38,801 nucleotides of DNA from Actinomycetota bacterium (GTDB lineage: Bacteria > Actinomycetota > Acidimicrobiia > Acidimicrobiales > Ilumatobacteraceae). The notes under the pieces were generated by a model. The model ran no database searches. It was not told the DNA's origin and was given only the letters and a program-made list of their open reading frames with translations. Shown here one piece after another: positions 10,407 to 19,489 of this stretch (within the stretch, counting starts at the first letter, position 1; each line of letters opens with the position of its first letter). The stretch is taken from NCBI GenBank assembly GCA_009700145.1, contig WLMQ01000002.1:1-38801 (forward strand), written 5' to 3'. The position numbers and the translations under genes are program-made.

Positions 10407-10732
10407 TCGAACGACTTCACAGTCGAGACGGTTTTGCGCGATTACGTCGCGAAGGAACCCGATTTCGTAGTGGAGTGGTTTGGTGTGTCATGGTGTCGGA
10501 CCCATCTCTTGAGGGGCCCCAAGTGGCCTTCGCAATTGGTCGCACCGCTGGAACAGCGGTGAAGCGCAACCGCGTCCGTCGACAGTTACGTGAAGTTCTG
10601 CGCAAGCACTCCCCTGATCTCGGCCCAGGCCTGTATTTGCTGGGTCTCACCCGGCCCGCGGCAGATATTTCTTACTCAGATGTTTCACAATCCGTTGTTG
10701 GGTTGCTGAGCAAATGGTCCACCCAAAGTTGA
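10403..10732 (+). CDS. rnpA: Ribonuclease P protein component
   Basis: [28 protein letters not shown]...[27 protein letters not shown] start overlaps the rpmH stop. Confidence 0.95.
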   Translation: MIERLHSRDGFARLRREGTRFRSGVVWCVMVSDPSLEGPQVAFAIGRTAGTAVKRNRVRRQLREVLRKHSPDLGPGLYLLGLTRPAADISYSDVSQSVVGLLSKWSTQS

Positions 10733-10739
10733 TGTCGTT

Positions 10740-11018
10740 ATGAAATCTTTACTGCTCAAAGGCATCAATTGGTATCAAGTTGCTCGTGAAGGCCGACCCT
10801 CACCGTGTCGTTTTACCCCGAGTTGTTCTGAATATGCCAAAGAAGCAGTTCAGGTTCACGGCGCAGGTCGTGGCACCTGGTTAACCACGCGTCGACTGGC
10901 GCGGTGTCGCCCGTTTGGCCCATCGGGATACGACCCAGTTCCCGAATTCAGAACTCATCACCATGATGAGAAGTGTCTCACTATCAACCCCGTACACCCC
11001 ACCGGAAGGGTTTCCTAA
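10740..11018 (+). CDS. yidD: Membrane protein insertion efficiency factor YidD
   Basis: KGINWYQ...[48 protein letters not shown]. Confidence 0.95.
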   Translation: MKSLLLKGINWYQVAREGRPSPCRFTPSCSEYAKEAVQVHGAGRGTWLTTRRLARCRPFGPSGYDPVPEFRTHHHDEKCLTINPVHPTGRVS

Positions 11019-11019
11019 C

Positions 11020-12021
11020 ATGTTTCAAGCCGCCGCCTGGCTGATTAGCCAGTTCTACAACCTCACGTCCGACTACGTGTCTGCCATCGCCCTCGTCGCG
11101 GTGGTCATCATGATGCTGATTTTCCCGCTGACTCTGAAGAGCACCAAGTCGATGCTCGAGATGCAACGAGTTCAGCCCGAAATGAAGCGTTTGCAAAATC
11201 AGTACCGCAACGATCGTCAAAAACTCAACGAAGAAATGATGAAGCTCTACCAAGAGCACAAAGTCAACCCGCTGGCGTCATGCCTGCCGATGGTGGCTCA
11301 GATGCCGATCTTCTTGATTATGTTCCGCGTTTTGCGCCACCTGACCTTGCTTGGTAGCGACGGAACCTTTAATCCGGGCTACATCAGCAAAACCAGCAAG
11401 TTGTATATGAGCCTCGACAAAAGCAAAGAAATGTTGTCGGTGGGCTTGGACTTATCGTTAACGCCAATTAAGGCCATTCAAGCAAGTCCTGGCAAAGGTG
11501 TCGTTTACGCCCTTTTGGTCATTGTGTTAATGGGCCTGTATTTCGTACAGCAGCGCATGATTGCCAGTCGGACGGTCTCGCCCACCATGTCGGCCTCACA
11601 GCAAAAGATCATGCAGTACCTGCCGGTCTTTTTCGGCTTGTTCCAACTGTTCTTCCCAGTGGCCCTGGTTGTGTACTACATCTCCCAAACCATCGTGCGT
11701 ATTGCCCAACAGCAGTACATCACTCGCCGCTTCTATCGCGGTGAACACTCTCTCGGTCAGCAAGCTCAAGCTGCCAGCGCTAAAGCCCGTGAAATTGCCA
11801 AACAAGATGGCTCGGGCGGCGGCGGAATATTCGGTCAGATGAAACAAGATCTCGCCAAAGCAAAAGAGCAACCCAAAAATGTGTCAAAACCGAGCCCCAC
11901 GGTGAGCAAGCGAGTCACCCCTCCCAAGGGTGGTGCAACCCCAGCAAAAGGTAAGCCAACACCGCCGAACCGCCCGAAGCCCTCTGGTCAGTCACGTCAC
12001 CCGAAGCCGCCTCGCGGCTGA
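11020..12021 (+). CDS. yidC: Membrane protein insertase YidC/Oxa1
   Basis: MFQAAAWLISQFYNLTSDYVSAIALVAVVIMMLIFPLTLKSTKSMLEMQRVQPEMKRLQNQYRNDRQKLNEEMMKLYQEHKVNPLASCLPMVAQMPIF; the ORF is open further upstream, but the ATG at 11020 directly follows yidD and has a GGAAGGG RBS. Confidence 0.95.
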   Translation: MFQAAAWLISQFYNLTSDYVSAIALVAVVIMMLIFPLTLKSTKSMLEMQRVQPEMKRLQNQYRNDRQKLNEEMMKLYQEHKVNPLASCLPMVAQMPIFLIMFRVLRHLTLLGSDGTFNPGYISKTSKLYMSLDKSKEMLSVGLDLSLTPIKAIQASPGKGVVYALLVIVLMGLYFVQQRMIASRTVSPTMSASQQKIMQYLPVFFGLFQLFFPVALVVYYISQTIVRIAQQQYITRRFYRGEHSLGQQAQAASAKAREIAKQDGSGGGGIFGQMKQDLAKAKEQPKNVSKPSPTVSKRVTPPKGGATPAKGKPTPPNRPKPSGQSRHPKPPRG

Positions 12022-12063
12022 TTTAACAACACTCTCACGTCAGAAAAGAAAGCAGGAAATCCC

Positions 12064-12888
12064 ATGGAATGGGTAGAAACAACCGGTAAGTCCATCGAAG
12101 AAGCCAAGAGCATTGCCCTCGATCAATTAGGAGTGGCCGATGAAGAAGCAGAATTTGAAATTGTTGAAGAGCCAAAAGCTGGCCTCTTTGGTCGTACTCG
12201 TGGTGAAGCCCGAGTGCGAGCACGAGTCAAGCCCCGTACCCCGCGAGCCAAGAATGATCGACGCGAGCGTCGTCCCCGTGGTGAAGACGGTGCCAGTACC
12301 GGCGAACGACCCAGTCGTCCGAAGCAACCACGAAAGCAGGAAAAGACCATGACTGACAATAAAGACAACACTGAACGCCCGCGCCGCGAGCGTCCCGAAG
12401 GTCCTCCCGCCGACCCCGCACAGGTTGCTGCTGAAGCCGAGAAGTTCTTGGTTGGTCTAGCTGCATCAATCGGTGCCACTGGTGAAACCGTTGTCAATAT
12501 TCAGGGTGACGACATTGAAGTTCAGTTGAACGGATCTGAGTTGGGTCTCTTGGTGGGTCCTCGTGGCAGTACCTTGCAGGCAGTTCAGGACATCACCCGC
12601 GTGGTGAGTCAGCGTCGTATGGGTGACCACGACACTCGTTTGCGCATTGACATCGGCGGTTACCGAGCCAAGCGCAAGGAAGCTTTGAGTCGTTTTGTGA
12701 CTCAGGTTGCCGACGAAGTTGTGGCAACAGGTTCAGCCCGCGCCCTCGAGGCCATGCCCTCACCCGATCGCAAGATCGTGCACGATGCCTTGACTGGTCG
12801 CACCGACATTGTCACGCACTCTGAGGGTGAAGACCCCAATCGCCGCGTGGTGATTTCGCCGGCAACACCGGCGGCTTCTGCCGAGTAG
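12064..12888 (+). CDS. Jag/KhpB-like KH-R3H RNA-binding protein
   Basis: N-terminal Jag_N (WVETTGKSIEEAKSIALDQLGVADEEAEFEIVEEPKAGLFG), central KH, C-terminal R3H (ALEAMPSPDRKIVHDAL). Confidence 0.93.
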   Translation: MEWVETTGKSIEEAKSIALDQLGVADEEAEFEIVEEPKAGLFGRTRGEARVRARVKPRTPRAKNDRRERRPRGEDGASTGERPSRPKQPRKQEKTMTDNKDNTERPRRERPEGPPADPAQVAAEAEKFLVGLAASIGATGETVVNIQGDDIEVQLNGSELGLLVGPRGSTLQAVQDITRVVSQRRMGDHDTRLRIDIGGYRAKRKEALSRFVTQVADEVVATGSARALEAMPSPDRKIVHDALTGRTDIVTHSEGEDPNRRVVISPATPAASAE

Positions 12889-12911
12889 TTGCTGGGGCGT
12901 AGGGTGGGTCC

Positions 12912-13478
12912 ATGTCAATGGTTCCCCCGCTGAGCCCAAATAATCGAAAGAAGTTGTTGGATGCGCTGGGCGATGCCCAGCGCATCGGCATGTTGGGGAA
13001 TAGATCACTTGATCAAGTGATTGACCATTCGCTGGCCTTTGTTGCCGCCCTCCCCGAAACTGCCCAAACTGTCGTCGACCTCGGATCTGGCGGGGGCGAC
13101 CCTGGCCTAGTGATTGCCGCCGCCCGCCCAAAAGTGATGACCACCTTGGTGGACCGCCGAGCCAAACGAACCGACCTGTTGACCCGCCTGGTGGGAAGGA
13201 TGGGATTTCAGGCCCACGTTGAAGTTCTGGAAATTGACGTTGCTCTTCTCCCCCAGAGATTCCCCGGTCGAACATGGGACGCCGTGACGAGTCGGGGTTT
13301 CGGTTCGCCGGCCTATACCGCCCAGCACGCTGCTCCCCTTTTGGCGTCAGGAGGATTGCTCATTGTCAGCGAACCTCCCGAATCAGACGGCAGGCGCTGG
13401 CGCGACCCCGAGGTGGAAGCAACCGGTCTGAAATGGCAGAAAGTCCTGCTTGGCGTGGCGGTTCTCCAGAAAGCCTGA
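12912..13478 (+). CDS. rsmG: 16S rRNA (guanine527-N7)-methyltransferase RsmG
   Basis: VVDLGSGGGDPGLVIAAARPKVMTTLVDRRAKRTDLLTRLVGRMG SAM motif; syntenic with gidB between jag and parA. Confidence 0.92.
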   Translation: MSMVPPLSPNNRKKLLDALGDAQRIGMLGNRSLDQVIDHSLAFVAALPETAQTVVDLGSGGGDPGLVIAAARPKVMTTLVDRRAKRTDLLTRLVGRMGFQAHVEVLEIDVALLPQRFPGRTWDAVTSRGFGSPAYTAQHAAPLLASGGLLIVSEPPESDGRRWRDPEVEATGLKWQKVLLGVAVLQKA

Positions 13479-13481
13479 AAT

Positions 13482-13497
13482 GTTCCACGTGGAACAT
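13482..13497. other. parS: parS centromere site 1
   Basis: TGTTCCACGTGGAACA, a perfect 16-bp palindrome and known parS variant, upstream of parA. Confidence 0.95.
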
Positions 13498-13552
13498 TCA
13501 GAGCGATAGCGACCAAGTAGGAACCCCAGACTCAAGGTTCCTGCTAGGAAAT

Positions 13553-13568
13553 GTTCCACGTGGAACAT
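13553..13568. other. parS: parS centromere site 2
   Basis: Second perfect TGTTCCACGTGGAACA, 71 bp (start to start) from the first. Confidence 0.95.
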
Positions 13569-13710
13569 TGATCTACACCAGTTTGAGTGCTATCCGCCCT
13601 GTTGCCACACCCGTACGGTACGATTTTGCTGTTCCGCCCGTTCGGAGCAACAAGAACCCCACCCCAGTCAGCCCCACATTTGTGAGGTTGACGCAATGAG
13701 GAAATACCCC

Positions 13711-14523
13711 ATGACCGACTCCTCCAAGATTCAGCACAACCGGCCCCTGCCACGCGTTATTGCTGTGGCGAACCAAAAAGGTGGCGTTGGTAAAACCACG
13801 ACCTCAGTGAATCTGTCGGCATGTCTGGCCGAACTCGGATTTCGCACTCTTTTGATTGACCTCGACCCCCAAGGCAACGCCTCGTCAGGAGTCGGAATTG
13901 AGACCCGCGGTATTGAGACCTCGATTTATGATGTCCTTCTCAACGAAGTTGCCATCAGCGATTGCGTCGAACCGGCCAACGTCAAGAATCTCTTCGTCGT
14001 TCCCGCCAACCTTGATCTTGCTGGCGCCGAAATTGAACTGGTCAACGAGATGGCCCGCGAGCACCGTCTCAAGCGGGCCATTGATCAAGAACTTGACGAG
14101 TATGACTACGTCATCATTGACTGTCCCCCGTCCCTGGGTCTCTTGACCGTGAACGCTCTGGTGGCCGCCCGAGAAGTCCTGGTCCCCATTCAGTGCGAGT
14201 ATTACGCCCTTGAAGGTCTGGGCCAATTGCTTCGAAACGTCGACAAAGTCAAAAAGAATCTCAATCCGACCCTTGAAGTCAGCACCATCTTGTGTGTGAT
14301 GTACGACGCCCGCACCCAGTTGTCAGTTGAAGTCGTGAAGCAAGTACGTGAACATTTTGGCGACAAAGTGTGCGCCACGATTATTCCGCGAAACGTTCGA
14401 TTGTCGGAGGCCCCCAGCCACCACCAACCCATCAATGTGTACGATCCGTCATCGAAAGGCTCAATTGCCTATCGATTGGTGGCCAAGGAGGTAGCTGGTG
14501 GCACGTCGCCCAGGACTCGGTAA
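13711..14523 (+). CDS. parA: Chromosome-partitioning ATPase ParA (Soj)
   Basis: RVIAVANQKGGVGKTTTSVNLSACLAELGFRTLLIDLDPQGNASSGVGIE; ATG at 13711 follows GAGGAAA (ORF open from 13696). Confidence 0.97.
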   Translation: MTDSSKIQHNRPLPRVIAVANQKGGVGKTTTSVNLSACLAELGFRTLLIDLDPQGNASSGVGIETRGIETSIYDVLLNEVAISDCVEPANVKNLFVVPANLDLAGAEIELVNEMAREHRLKRAIDQELDEYDYVIIDCPPSLGLLTVNALVAAREVLVPIQCEYYALEGLGQLLRNVDKVKKNLNPTLEVSTILCVMYDARTQLSVEVVKQVREHFGDKVCATIIPRNVRLSEAPSHHQPINVYDPSSKGSIAYRLVAKEVAGGTSPRTR

Positions 14524-15427
14524 AGGACTTGAATCACTGATTCCTTCGGGACTTAGTGATTCAGGAACCAGTAGGACGGCTCGAGGAGCCAGCCTGGTGG
14601 AGATTCCAGTAGGGGATCTCTCGCCCAACCCCAATCAACCGCGTGTGCATTTTGACGAAGAGTCGCTCAGCGACCTGGCGGCATCAATTCGTGAGATTGG
14701 CGTTCTTCAGCCCCTCTTAGTCCGACAATTACCTGATGGTTCGTATCAACTGATCGCCGGCGAGCGAAGGTGGCGAGCCGCTCAGAAGGCTGGGCTAGCC
14801 ACGGTTCCGGCGGTCGTGAAGACCACTGACGATATGGCGTCGGTCGAACAGGCACTGGTCGAAAACCTCCATCGCCAAGATTTGGCACCGCTTGAAGAAG
14901 CTGGCGCCTACCAACAACTCATTGACGATTTCAGCCTGACGCACGATGATGTTGCCAAACGAGTGGGCAAAAGCCGTAGCTCGATTACTAATTCGTTGCG
15001 CCTGCTGGCTCTACCAGCCGCAATTCAAGCATTTTTGGCCGACGGCCGACTGTCAGCTGGACATGCCAAGGCGTTGCTTGGAAGCCCAGACCGGGCTTTC
15101 CAAGAACAATTGGCGCGCCGTGCAGCAACCGAAGGCTGGTCTGTTCGGGCTATCGAAGAGGCGATTCGTGATCGTGGGGGAGAGGTGCCGGTCCCGGTCG
15201 TTGAGCCAGGTAAAACTGGCGGCGACTCAAACACTGGTGGCACGGTGTCGAAACTGCCACCAGCCGGACTTCTTGAATTAGAAAGCCAGATTTCGGAATA
15301 TTTGTCGACTCGGGTGAGCGTCAAGATGAATAGCAACAAAAAAGGTTCGGTCACCATTGAGTTCGCCGGCCTCGATGATCTCGAGCGTTTGTACTACCTC
15401 ATGATGGGGGCCGGACCCGTCGAATGA
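14498..15427 (+). CDS. parB: Chromosome-partitioning protein ParB
   Basis: LGKGLESLIPSG, NPNQPRVHFDEESLSDLAASIREIGVLQPLLVR, GERRWRAAQKAGLATVPAVV, ENLHRQDLAPLEEA; HTH VAKRVGKSRSSITNSLRLL. Confidence 0.97.
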   Translation: MARRPGLGKGLESLIPSGLSDSGTSRTARGASLVEIPVGDLSPNPNQPRVHFDEESLSDLAASIREIGVLQPLLVRQLPDGSYQLIAGERRWRAAQKAGLATVPAVVKTTDDMASVEQALVENLHRQDLAPLEEAGAYQQLIDDFSLTHDDVAKRVGKSRSSITNSLRLLALPAAIQAFLADGRLSAGHAKALLGSPDRAFQEQLARRAATEGWSVRAIEEAIRDRGGEVPVPVVEPGKTGGDSNTGGTVSKLPPAGLLELESQISEYLSTRVSVKMNSNKKGSVTIEFAGLDDLERLYYLMMGAGPVE

Positions 15428-15433
15428 GCGGTC

Positions 15434-15546
15434 TGTGGATAAGTCTCACGCGCGAGTTGAGAGAATTACCAACACAAAACCCTCAACTCTGACCCTGTAG
15501 TCGCGCGACACAGTTTCACACAAGGTGTGGATAACTCTGTGGATAA
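15434..15546. other. Cluster of three consensus DnaA boxes in the parB/cwlM convergent intergenic region
   Basis: TGTGGATAA (= TTATCCACA) at 15434-15442, 15526-15534 and 15538-15546. Confidence 0.7.
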
Positions 15547-15564
15547 CCGATATTTTAGGCTATT

Positions 15565-16515
15565 TCACGGCGCCCAGGCGCTGAGAGCCAAGAAAACGGC
15601 GTCAGCGATGCGTTGACTGCGTTGAGTCATCAATTCGACTGGGCCAAGAGTCAATAAGACTGCCGGCATTTTGGTTTCTCGCAAAATGGGTAGTCGCATA
15701 CCACTCACGGTCATACGTGGAACGACATCGCGAAGGTGTCGCTCAATTAAGTGGGCCAATGATCGGCCGCCAGCCGACTCAAACGCCGGAACTGAGTAGT
15801 AGGCAACTCGCGCTTCAAATGTGGCGCTGGATTCGATGCCGACATAGATGTCAGCCCCAAAAAGGTTGGCAGTATGGCCCTGACCAGCGACATCGTCGTC
15901 GGTGAGCTCAATCAACATTGCACCGTGCTCGCGTAAAGCGTCACTCAAAGTCTTGCGTAACGGTTCAAAATCTCCGAACTGACCGACCGCGACACGGCGT
16001 CCAGCCAATGGTTGCCCCCGACGGGCTTCTTCAGAATCGCGCACAGCAGCGATGCCTGGTCCATCGCCAGTCATGCGTGAGAGGCGTCGCAAAACGGTCA
16101 CCGTATGGCTGGGGCAGACACCATCGACGTCAAGGCCAGCGTTTAATTGAAAATCACGTAATGCCTGATTGAGTTTTTGTCCGAAAATCCCGTCAATCCG
16201 TCCACAATCAAAACCTAAACGCGAGAGCAATCGCTGTAGTTCGGCAACATCGTCGCCGCGTAGGTTGGGTGAACGCAACATGAGTGAGCGATCACCCAAA
16301 TCCCACCAGGCTTCAAGCAGGGCAGTCCACGTGTCATCGTCGCAGATACCCGAAACCGTCAGTCCGCGATCTTCTTGAAAGGCGCGGACGCCTTGTTGGG
16401 TACCAGAACAGTAGAGATCGGGCGTCACGCCGGTTTCTGGCAGATAACCAGCTGATCCGAGGCGATGTTGCAGTTGTCGAACCGCCTCACCCGTCTCACC
16501 GGGTGCAATAGCCAT
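15565..16515 (-). CDS. CwlM-like protein: two peptidoglycan-binding domains plus a degenerate amidase_3-like domain
   Basis: GETGEAVRQLQHRLGSAGYL...GTQQGVRAFQEDRGLTVSGICDDDTW and GDDVAELQRLLSRLGFDCGRIDGIFGQKLNQALRDFQLNAGL; located next to trxA/trxB as cwlM is in Mycobacterium. Confidence 0.85.
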   Translation of the reverse strand: MAIAPGETGEAVRQLQHRLGSAGYLPETGVTPDLYCSGTQQGVRAFQEDRGLTVSGICDDDTWTALLEAWWDLGDRSLMLRSPNLRGDDVAELQRLLSRLGFDCGRIDGIFGQKLNQALRDFQLNAGLDVDGVCPSHTVTVLRRLSRMTGDGPGIAAVRDSEEARRGQPLAGRRVAVGQFGDFEPLRKTLSDALREHGAMLIELTDDDVAGQGHTANLFGADIYVGIESSATFEARVAYYSVPAFESAGGRSLAHLIERHLRDVVPRMTVSGMRLPILRETKMPAVLLTLGPVELMTQRSQRIADAVFLALSAWAP

Positions 16516-16844
16516 CAGGCGAGAAATTCCTCGAGTTCGGAGAGAAGTTGGCCTTTGCCCTTGGCGCCAACCATGGTCTTAACCAGGTTGCCGTCCTTAA
16601 AAACCAACAGCGTCGGAATACTCATGACGCCATAACGCTGAGCGATATCGCCGTGCTCGTCGACGTTCAATTTGGCAATCGTGACCTGACCAGCCTTTTC
16701 GGCAGCAATTTCAGTCAAGATCGGGGCGATCATTTTGCAGGGACCACACCATTCGGCCCAAAAATCAACAACAACGGGGGTGGATGACGAGTTAACTGTC
16801 TCGTCGAATGTTCCTGAAGTCAAAGTGACAATTCCATCAGCCAT
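16515..16844 (-). CDS. trxA: Thioredoxin
   Basis: [23 protein letters not shown] with WCGPC active site, [15 protein letters not shown]. Confidence 0.98.
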   Translation of the reverse strand: MADGIVTLTSGTFDETVNSSSTPVVVDFWAEWCGPCKMIAPILTEIAAEKAGQVTIAKLNVDEHGDIAQRYGVMSIPTLLVFKDGNLVKTMVGAKGKGQLLSELEEFLA

Positions 16845-16894
16845 AGCGAATCCTTTGCGTACGTGTGTAACAAGCGAATGTTACCGCGTATGAG

Positions 16895-17839
16895 TCAGTG
16901 CTGCTGTTCTAGCCAACGCTCGGTATCGATTGCCGCCATACATCCCGAACCAGCGGCGGTAATAGCTTGGCGGTAGACGTGATCTTTCACGTCTCCACAT
17001 GCAAAAACGCCTTCAATGTTGGTGTAGGTGCTGTCGGGGCGAGTGATTAAGTAACCACTGTCCTCCATGTCAATGACACCCTTGAATACATCGGTGTTGG
17101 GGCGATGACCGATTGCAATAAAGAGACCAGCAACATTCATGCTGCTTTCTGCACCAGTCACAGTGTTCTTCAGTGAAATGGACTCGAGGTGATCTTTGCC
17201 AACGATCTCGGTGACTGCGGTGTTCCACAGCATTTCAATTTTCGGATTGTTGAGTGCGCGGTCTTGCATAATTTTGCTGGCACGGAATGAATCGCGACGA
17301 TGAATCAACGTGACCTTTGAAGCGAACTTTGTGAGGAAACTAGCCTCTTCAATTGCCGAATCTCCACCACCAACAACCGCGATTTCTTTACCGCGGAAGA
17401 AGAAGCCATCACATGTTGCACACGTTGATAAACCGTGGCCGATCAAGCGTTCTTCGGCTTCAAGACCAAGCATCAGACTTTGTGCACCAGTTGAAATAAT
17501 CACTGAATCTGCGGTAAAAATCTCGTCACGCACATGCACTTTGAGTGGCTTTTCTCCGAACTCAACTTTGGTTGCTTTGCCAGTTAAGAACGTTGCGCCA
17601 AAGCGCGCTGCTTGATCACGAAAACGCATCATTAATTCTGGACCCATGATTCCTTCAGGGAAGCCTGGAAAGTTTTCTACGTCGGTCGTCAGCATCAATT
17701 GTCCACCAGGTTGATCGCTCGTGCTACTCGGCTCACCTTCGATAACAAATGGGGCCAAGTTGGCGCGAGCGGCATAAATCGCTGCGGTGAGTCCAGCAGG
17801 ACCCGAGCCAATGACGATGACACGATGATGAGTAGACAT
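16895..17839 (-). CDS. trxB: Thioredoxin-disulfide reductase
   Basis: VIGSGPAGLTAAIYAARANL, CATCDG active site, VVGGGDSAIEEA, VFACGDVKDHVYRQAITAAGSGCMAA. Confidence 0.98.
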   Translation of the reverse strand: MSTHHRVIVIGSGPAGLTAAIYAARANLAPFVIEGEPSSTSDQPGGQLMLTTDVENFPGFPEGIMGPELMMRFRDQAARFGATFLTGKATKVEFGEKPLKVHVRDEIFTADSVIISTGAQSLMLGLEAEERLIGHGLSTCATCDGFFFRGKEIAVVGGGDSAIEEASFLTKFASKVTLIHRRDSFRASKIMQDRALNNPKIEMLWNTAVTEIVGKDHLESISLKNTVTGAESSMNVAGLFIAIGHRPNTDVFKGVIDMEDSGYLITRPDSTYTNIEGVFACGDVKDHVYRQAITAAGSGCMAAIDTERWLEQQH

Positions 17840-18193
17840 TTAGATGCTTTCCTTACTTTGACGGCGAACCATGAAAATTGCGCCAACAAGACACAAGATT
17901 GATCCAAGAACAATATGAGAAACCCAAACGGCTGAATCGTGATCGAGTGGCCACTCCAACAAGTTGATGAGTCCACGAGAAATACCAACGAGCAATAAGA
18001 CCAGAGCCATTAAACCAAGAAATGCACTGAGCAAACCGAAGACCAAGCCACGGGCTGCCATGACGATGGGCTTGGTGGTGCGATCGCGAACCTTATCGAC
18101 GGTATCGATAATGGATTCGGTGAAATCAGTTGCCCAATTGGGGTCGGTAAGCGGATTGCCAGCCATGCTCTTGAGGCTAGCCACGAATACCAA
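17840..18193 (-). CDS. Small membrane protein, function unknown (two TM helices)
   Basis: ORF abutting trxB and the anti-sigma gene; hydrophobic segments GLVFGLLSAFLGLMALVLLLVGISRGLI and HIVLGSILCLVGAIFMV. Confidence 0.7.
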   Translation of the reverse strand: MVFVASLKSMAGNPLTDPNWATDFTESIIDTVDKVRDRTTKPIVMAARGLVFGLLSAFLGLMALVLLLVGISRGLINLLEWPLDHDSAVWVSHIVLGSILCLVGAIFMVRRQSKESI

Positions 18194-18928
18194 TTACGGC
18201 ACGATGCCGCCCATCATGTCGCAGGTGTCAAGCCGATAGACAACGATTCCGTCACGGACTGAGAAATGAATTTCGGCTGGATCACCAGCAAAAGTCACCT
18301 CAATATCAATCGCTGGTCGCAGCGGGTCGCCACACAGAGGCTCGGTTTTTTGTGGAACAACAAAACCCTCAACCGACCATTCAGACACCAAGTCCTGAAG
18401 CTCATTGATGTCATTGATGATGTACGAAGATTTCGCTCCGGCTAAGGCCGAATCGGCGGCCATTGGGGCGGAACTCGCCGCAGTCATGTCGGCTGGTGCT
18501 TCCGATGCCAGAGGCGCCGAAAAGGCTTCGGGAGCGATTTTTGCTGTGGCTGCGATTTCAGCAACGGATTGATCAGACGAACCCGATCGAGTGACCGCAA
18601 TACCAACGACTGCCACCACTGCCGCAGCCGCGGCGAGCGATGCGACATACATACTGAGCCTGCGATGTTTTGATTGTGTCGTTGATTGAGCTTTGCCTGC
18701 AACCGCGGCACGTTGAATAGCGTCGTTGATTGATGAACTATCAGCGAGGGGGACAGACGCCAAAATTTGTTGTCGGTTGTCACCAAATTGAATGGCTCGC
18801 GCATCAACAGCGGTGCGCAGTTCGTGAGGAATTTCACTGAGTTCAATATCGTGATCAATCAAACGACTCGCGAATTCATCAATATCAAGATTGTTCATAT
18901 CGAAGTTGTTGGTCGGGTCGGTGCTCAT
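18194..18928 (-). CDS. Putative membrane-anchored anti-sigma factor
   Basis: Overlaps the ECF sigma gene stop/start by 4 nt; single TM (MYVASLAAAAAVVAVVGIAVTRSG) with extracytoplasmic C-terminus; no obvious HxxxCxxC zinc motif. Confidence 0.65.
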   Translation of the reverse strand: MSTDPTNNFDMNNLDIDEFASRLIDHDIELSEIPHELRTAVDARAIQFGDNRQQILASVPLADSSSINDAIQRAAVAGKAQSTTQSKHRRLSMYVASLAAAAAVVAVVGIAVTRSGSSDQSVAEIAATAKIAPEAFSAPLASEAPADMTAASSAPMAADSALAGAKSSYIINDINELQDLVSEWSVEGFVVPQKTEPLCGDPLRPAIDIEVTFAGDPAEIHFSVRDGIVVYRLDTCDMMGGIVP

Positions 18929-19473
18929 GATTGATTTCCAGCGTCTGGGTTTTGACGTTCGTGAGGTGCTTCTAAGTTCCCCAAAATGTCAGCGAGGCGT
19001 CCCCGTCCTCGGGCAATTCTGGATCGGACAGTGCCAATCGGTATGTCGAGCACCTGACTGATTTCTTCATAATCAAGGTCGGCGACATCACGAAGTACCA
19101 GCGCAACACGGAATTCTTCAGGGATCTGGGCGAGTCCTTGAGCGAGATAATCGGTGGCTTCGAATGCCAGTTGCTGATCATCGTTGCGGGTATCAGCAAT
19201 ATCAACCTGTTGGCCATCGGTGGCAAAGAGCGAGAGGGGCCGACGATTGCGTCGGCGCCGTTCGTCTAAAGCAGCATTAGTCGCAATGCGGTACACCCAA
19301 GTAGAAAAAGCCGAACGCCCGTCGAAAGATTCATAACCGCGAACGATTGCGATCATCGCATTTTGTGTCGCATCGTCAGCATCGGCATCATTCAGCAGTA
19401 TTCGCCGGCAAACCGCGCGAATCATTGAATAGTTATCTCTCAACAATGAGTCAAGAGACGGTGATGATGTCAT
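18925..19473 (-). CDS. ECF-family RNA polymerase sigma factor (SigM-position)
   Basis: DDATQNAMIAIVRGYESFDGRSAFSTWVYRIATNAALDERRRRNRR (region 2) and LPAELRVALVLRDV-like EEFRVALVLRDVADLDYEEISQVLDIPIGTVRSRIARGRGRL (region 4). Confidence 0.93.
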   Translation of the reverse strand: MTSSPSLDSLLRDNYSMIRAVCRRILLNDADADDATQNAMIAIVRGYESFDGRSAFSTWVYRIATNAALDERRRRNRRPLSLFATDGQQVDIADTRNDDQQLAFEATDYLAQGLAQIPEEFRVALVLRDVADLDYEEISQVLDIPIGTVRSRIARGRGRLADILGNLEAPHERQNPDAGNQS

Positions 19474-19489
19474 GAGTGTCAGCGGTCAA

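Noticed and set aside
12760-13275. 171-aa minus-strand ORF antisense to jag/rsmG
   Set aside because: Gly/Arg/Gln-rich shadow of rsmG; rsmG has clear methyltransferase motifs.
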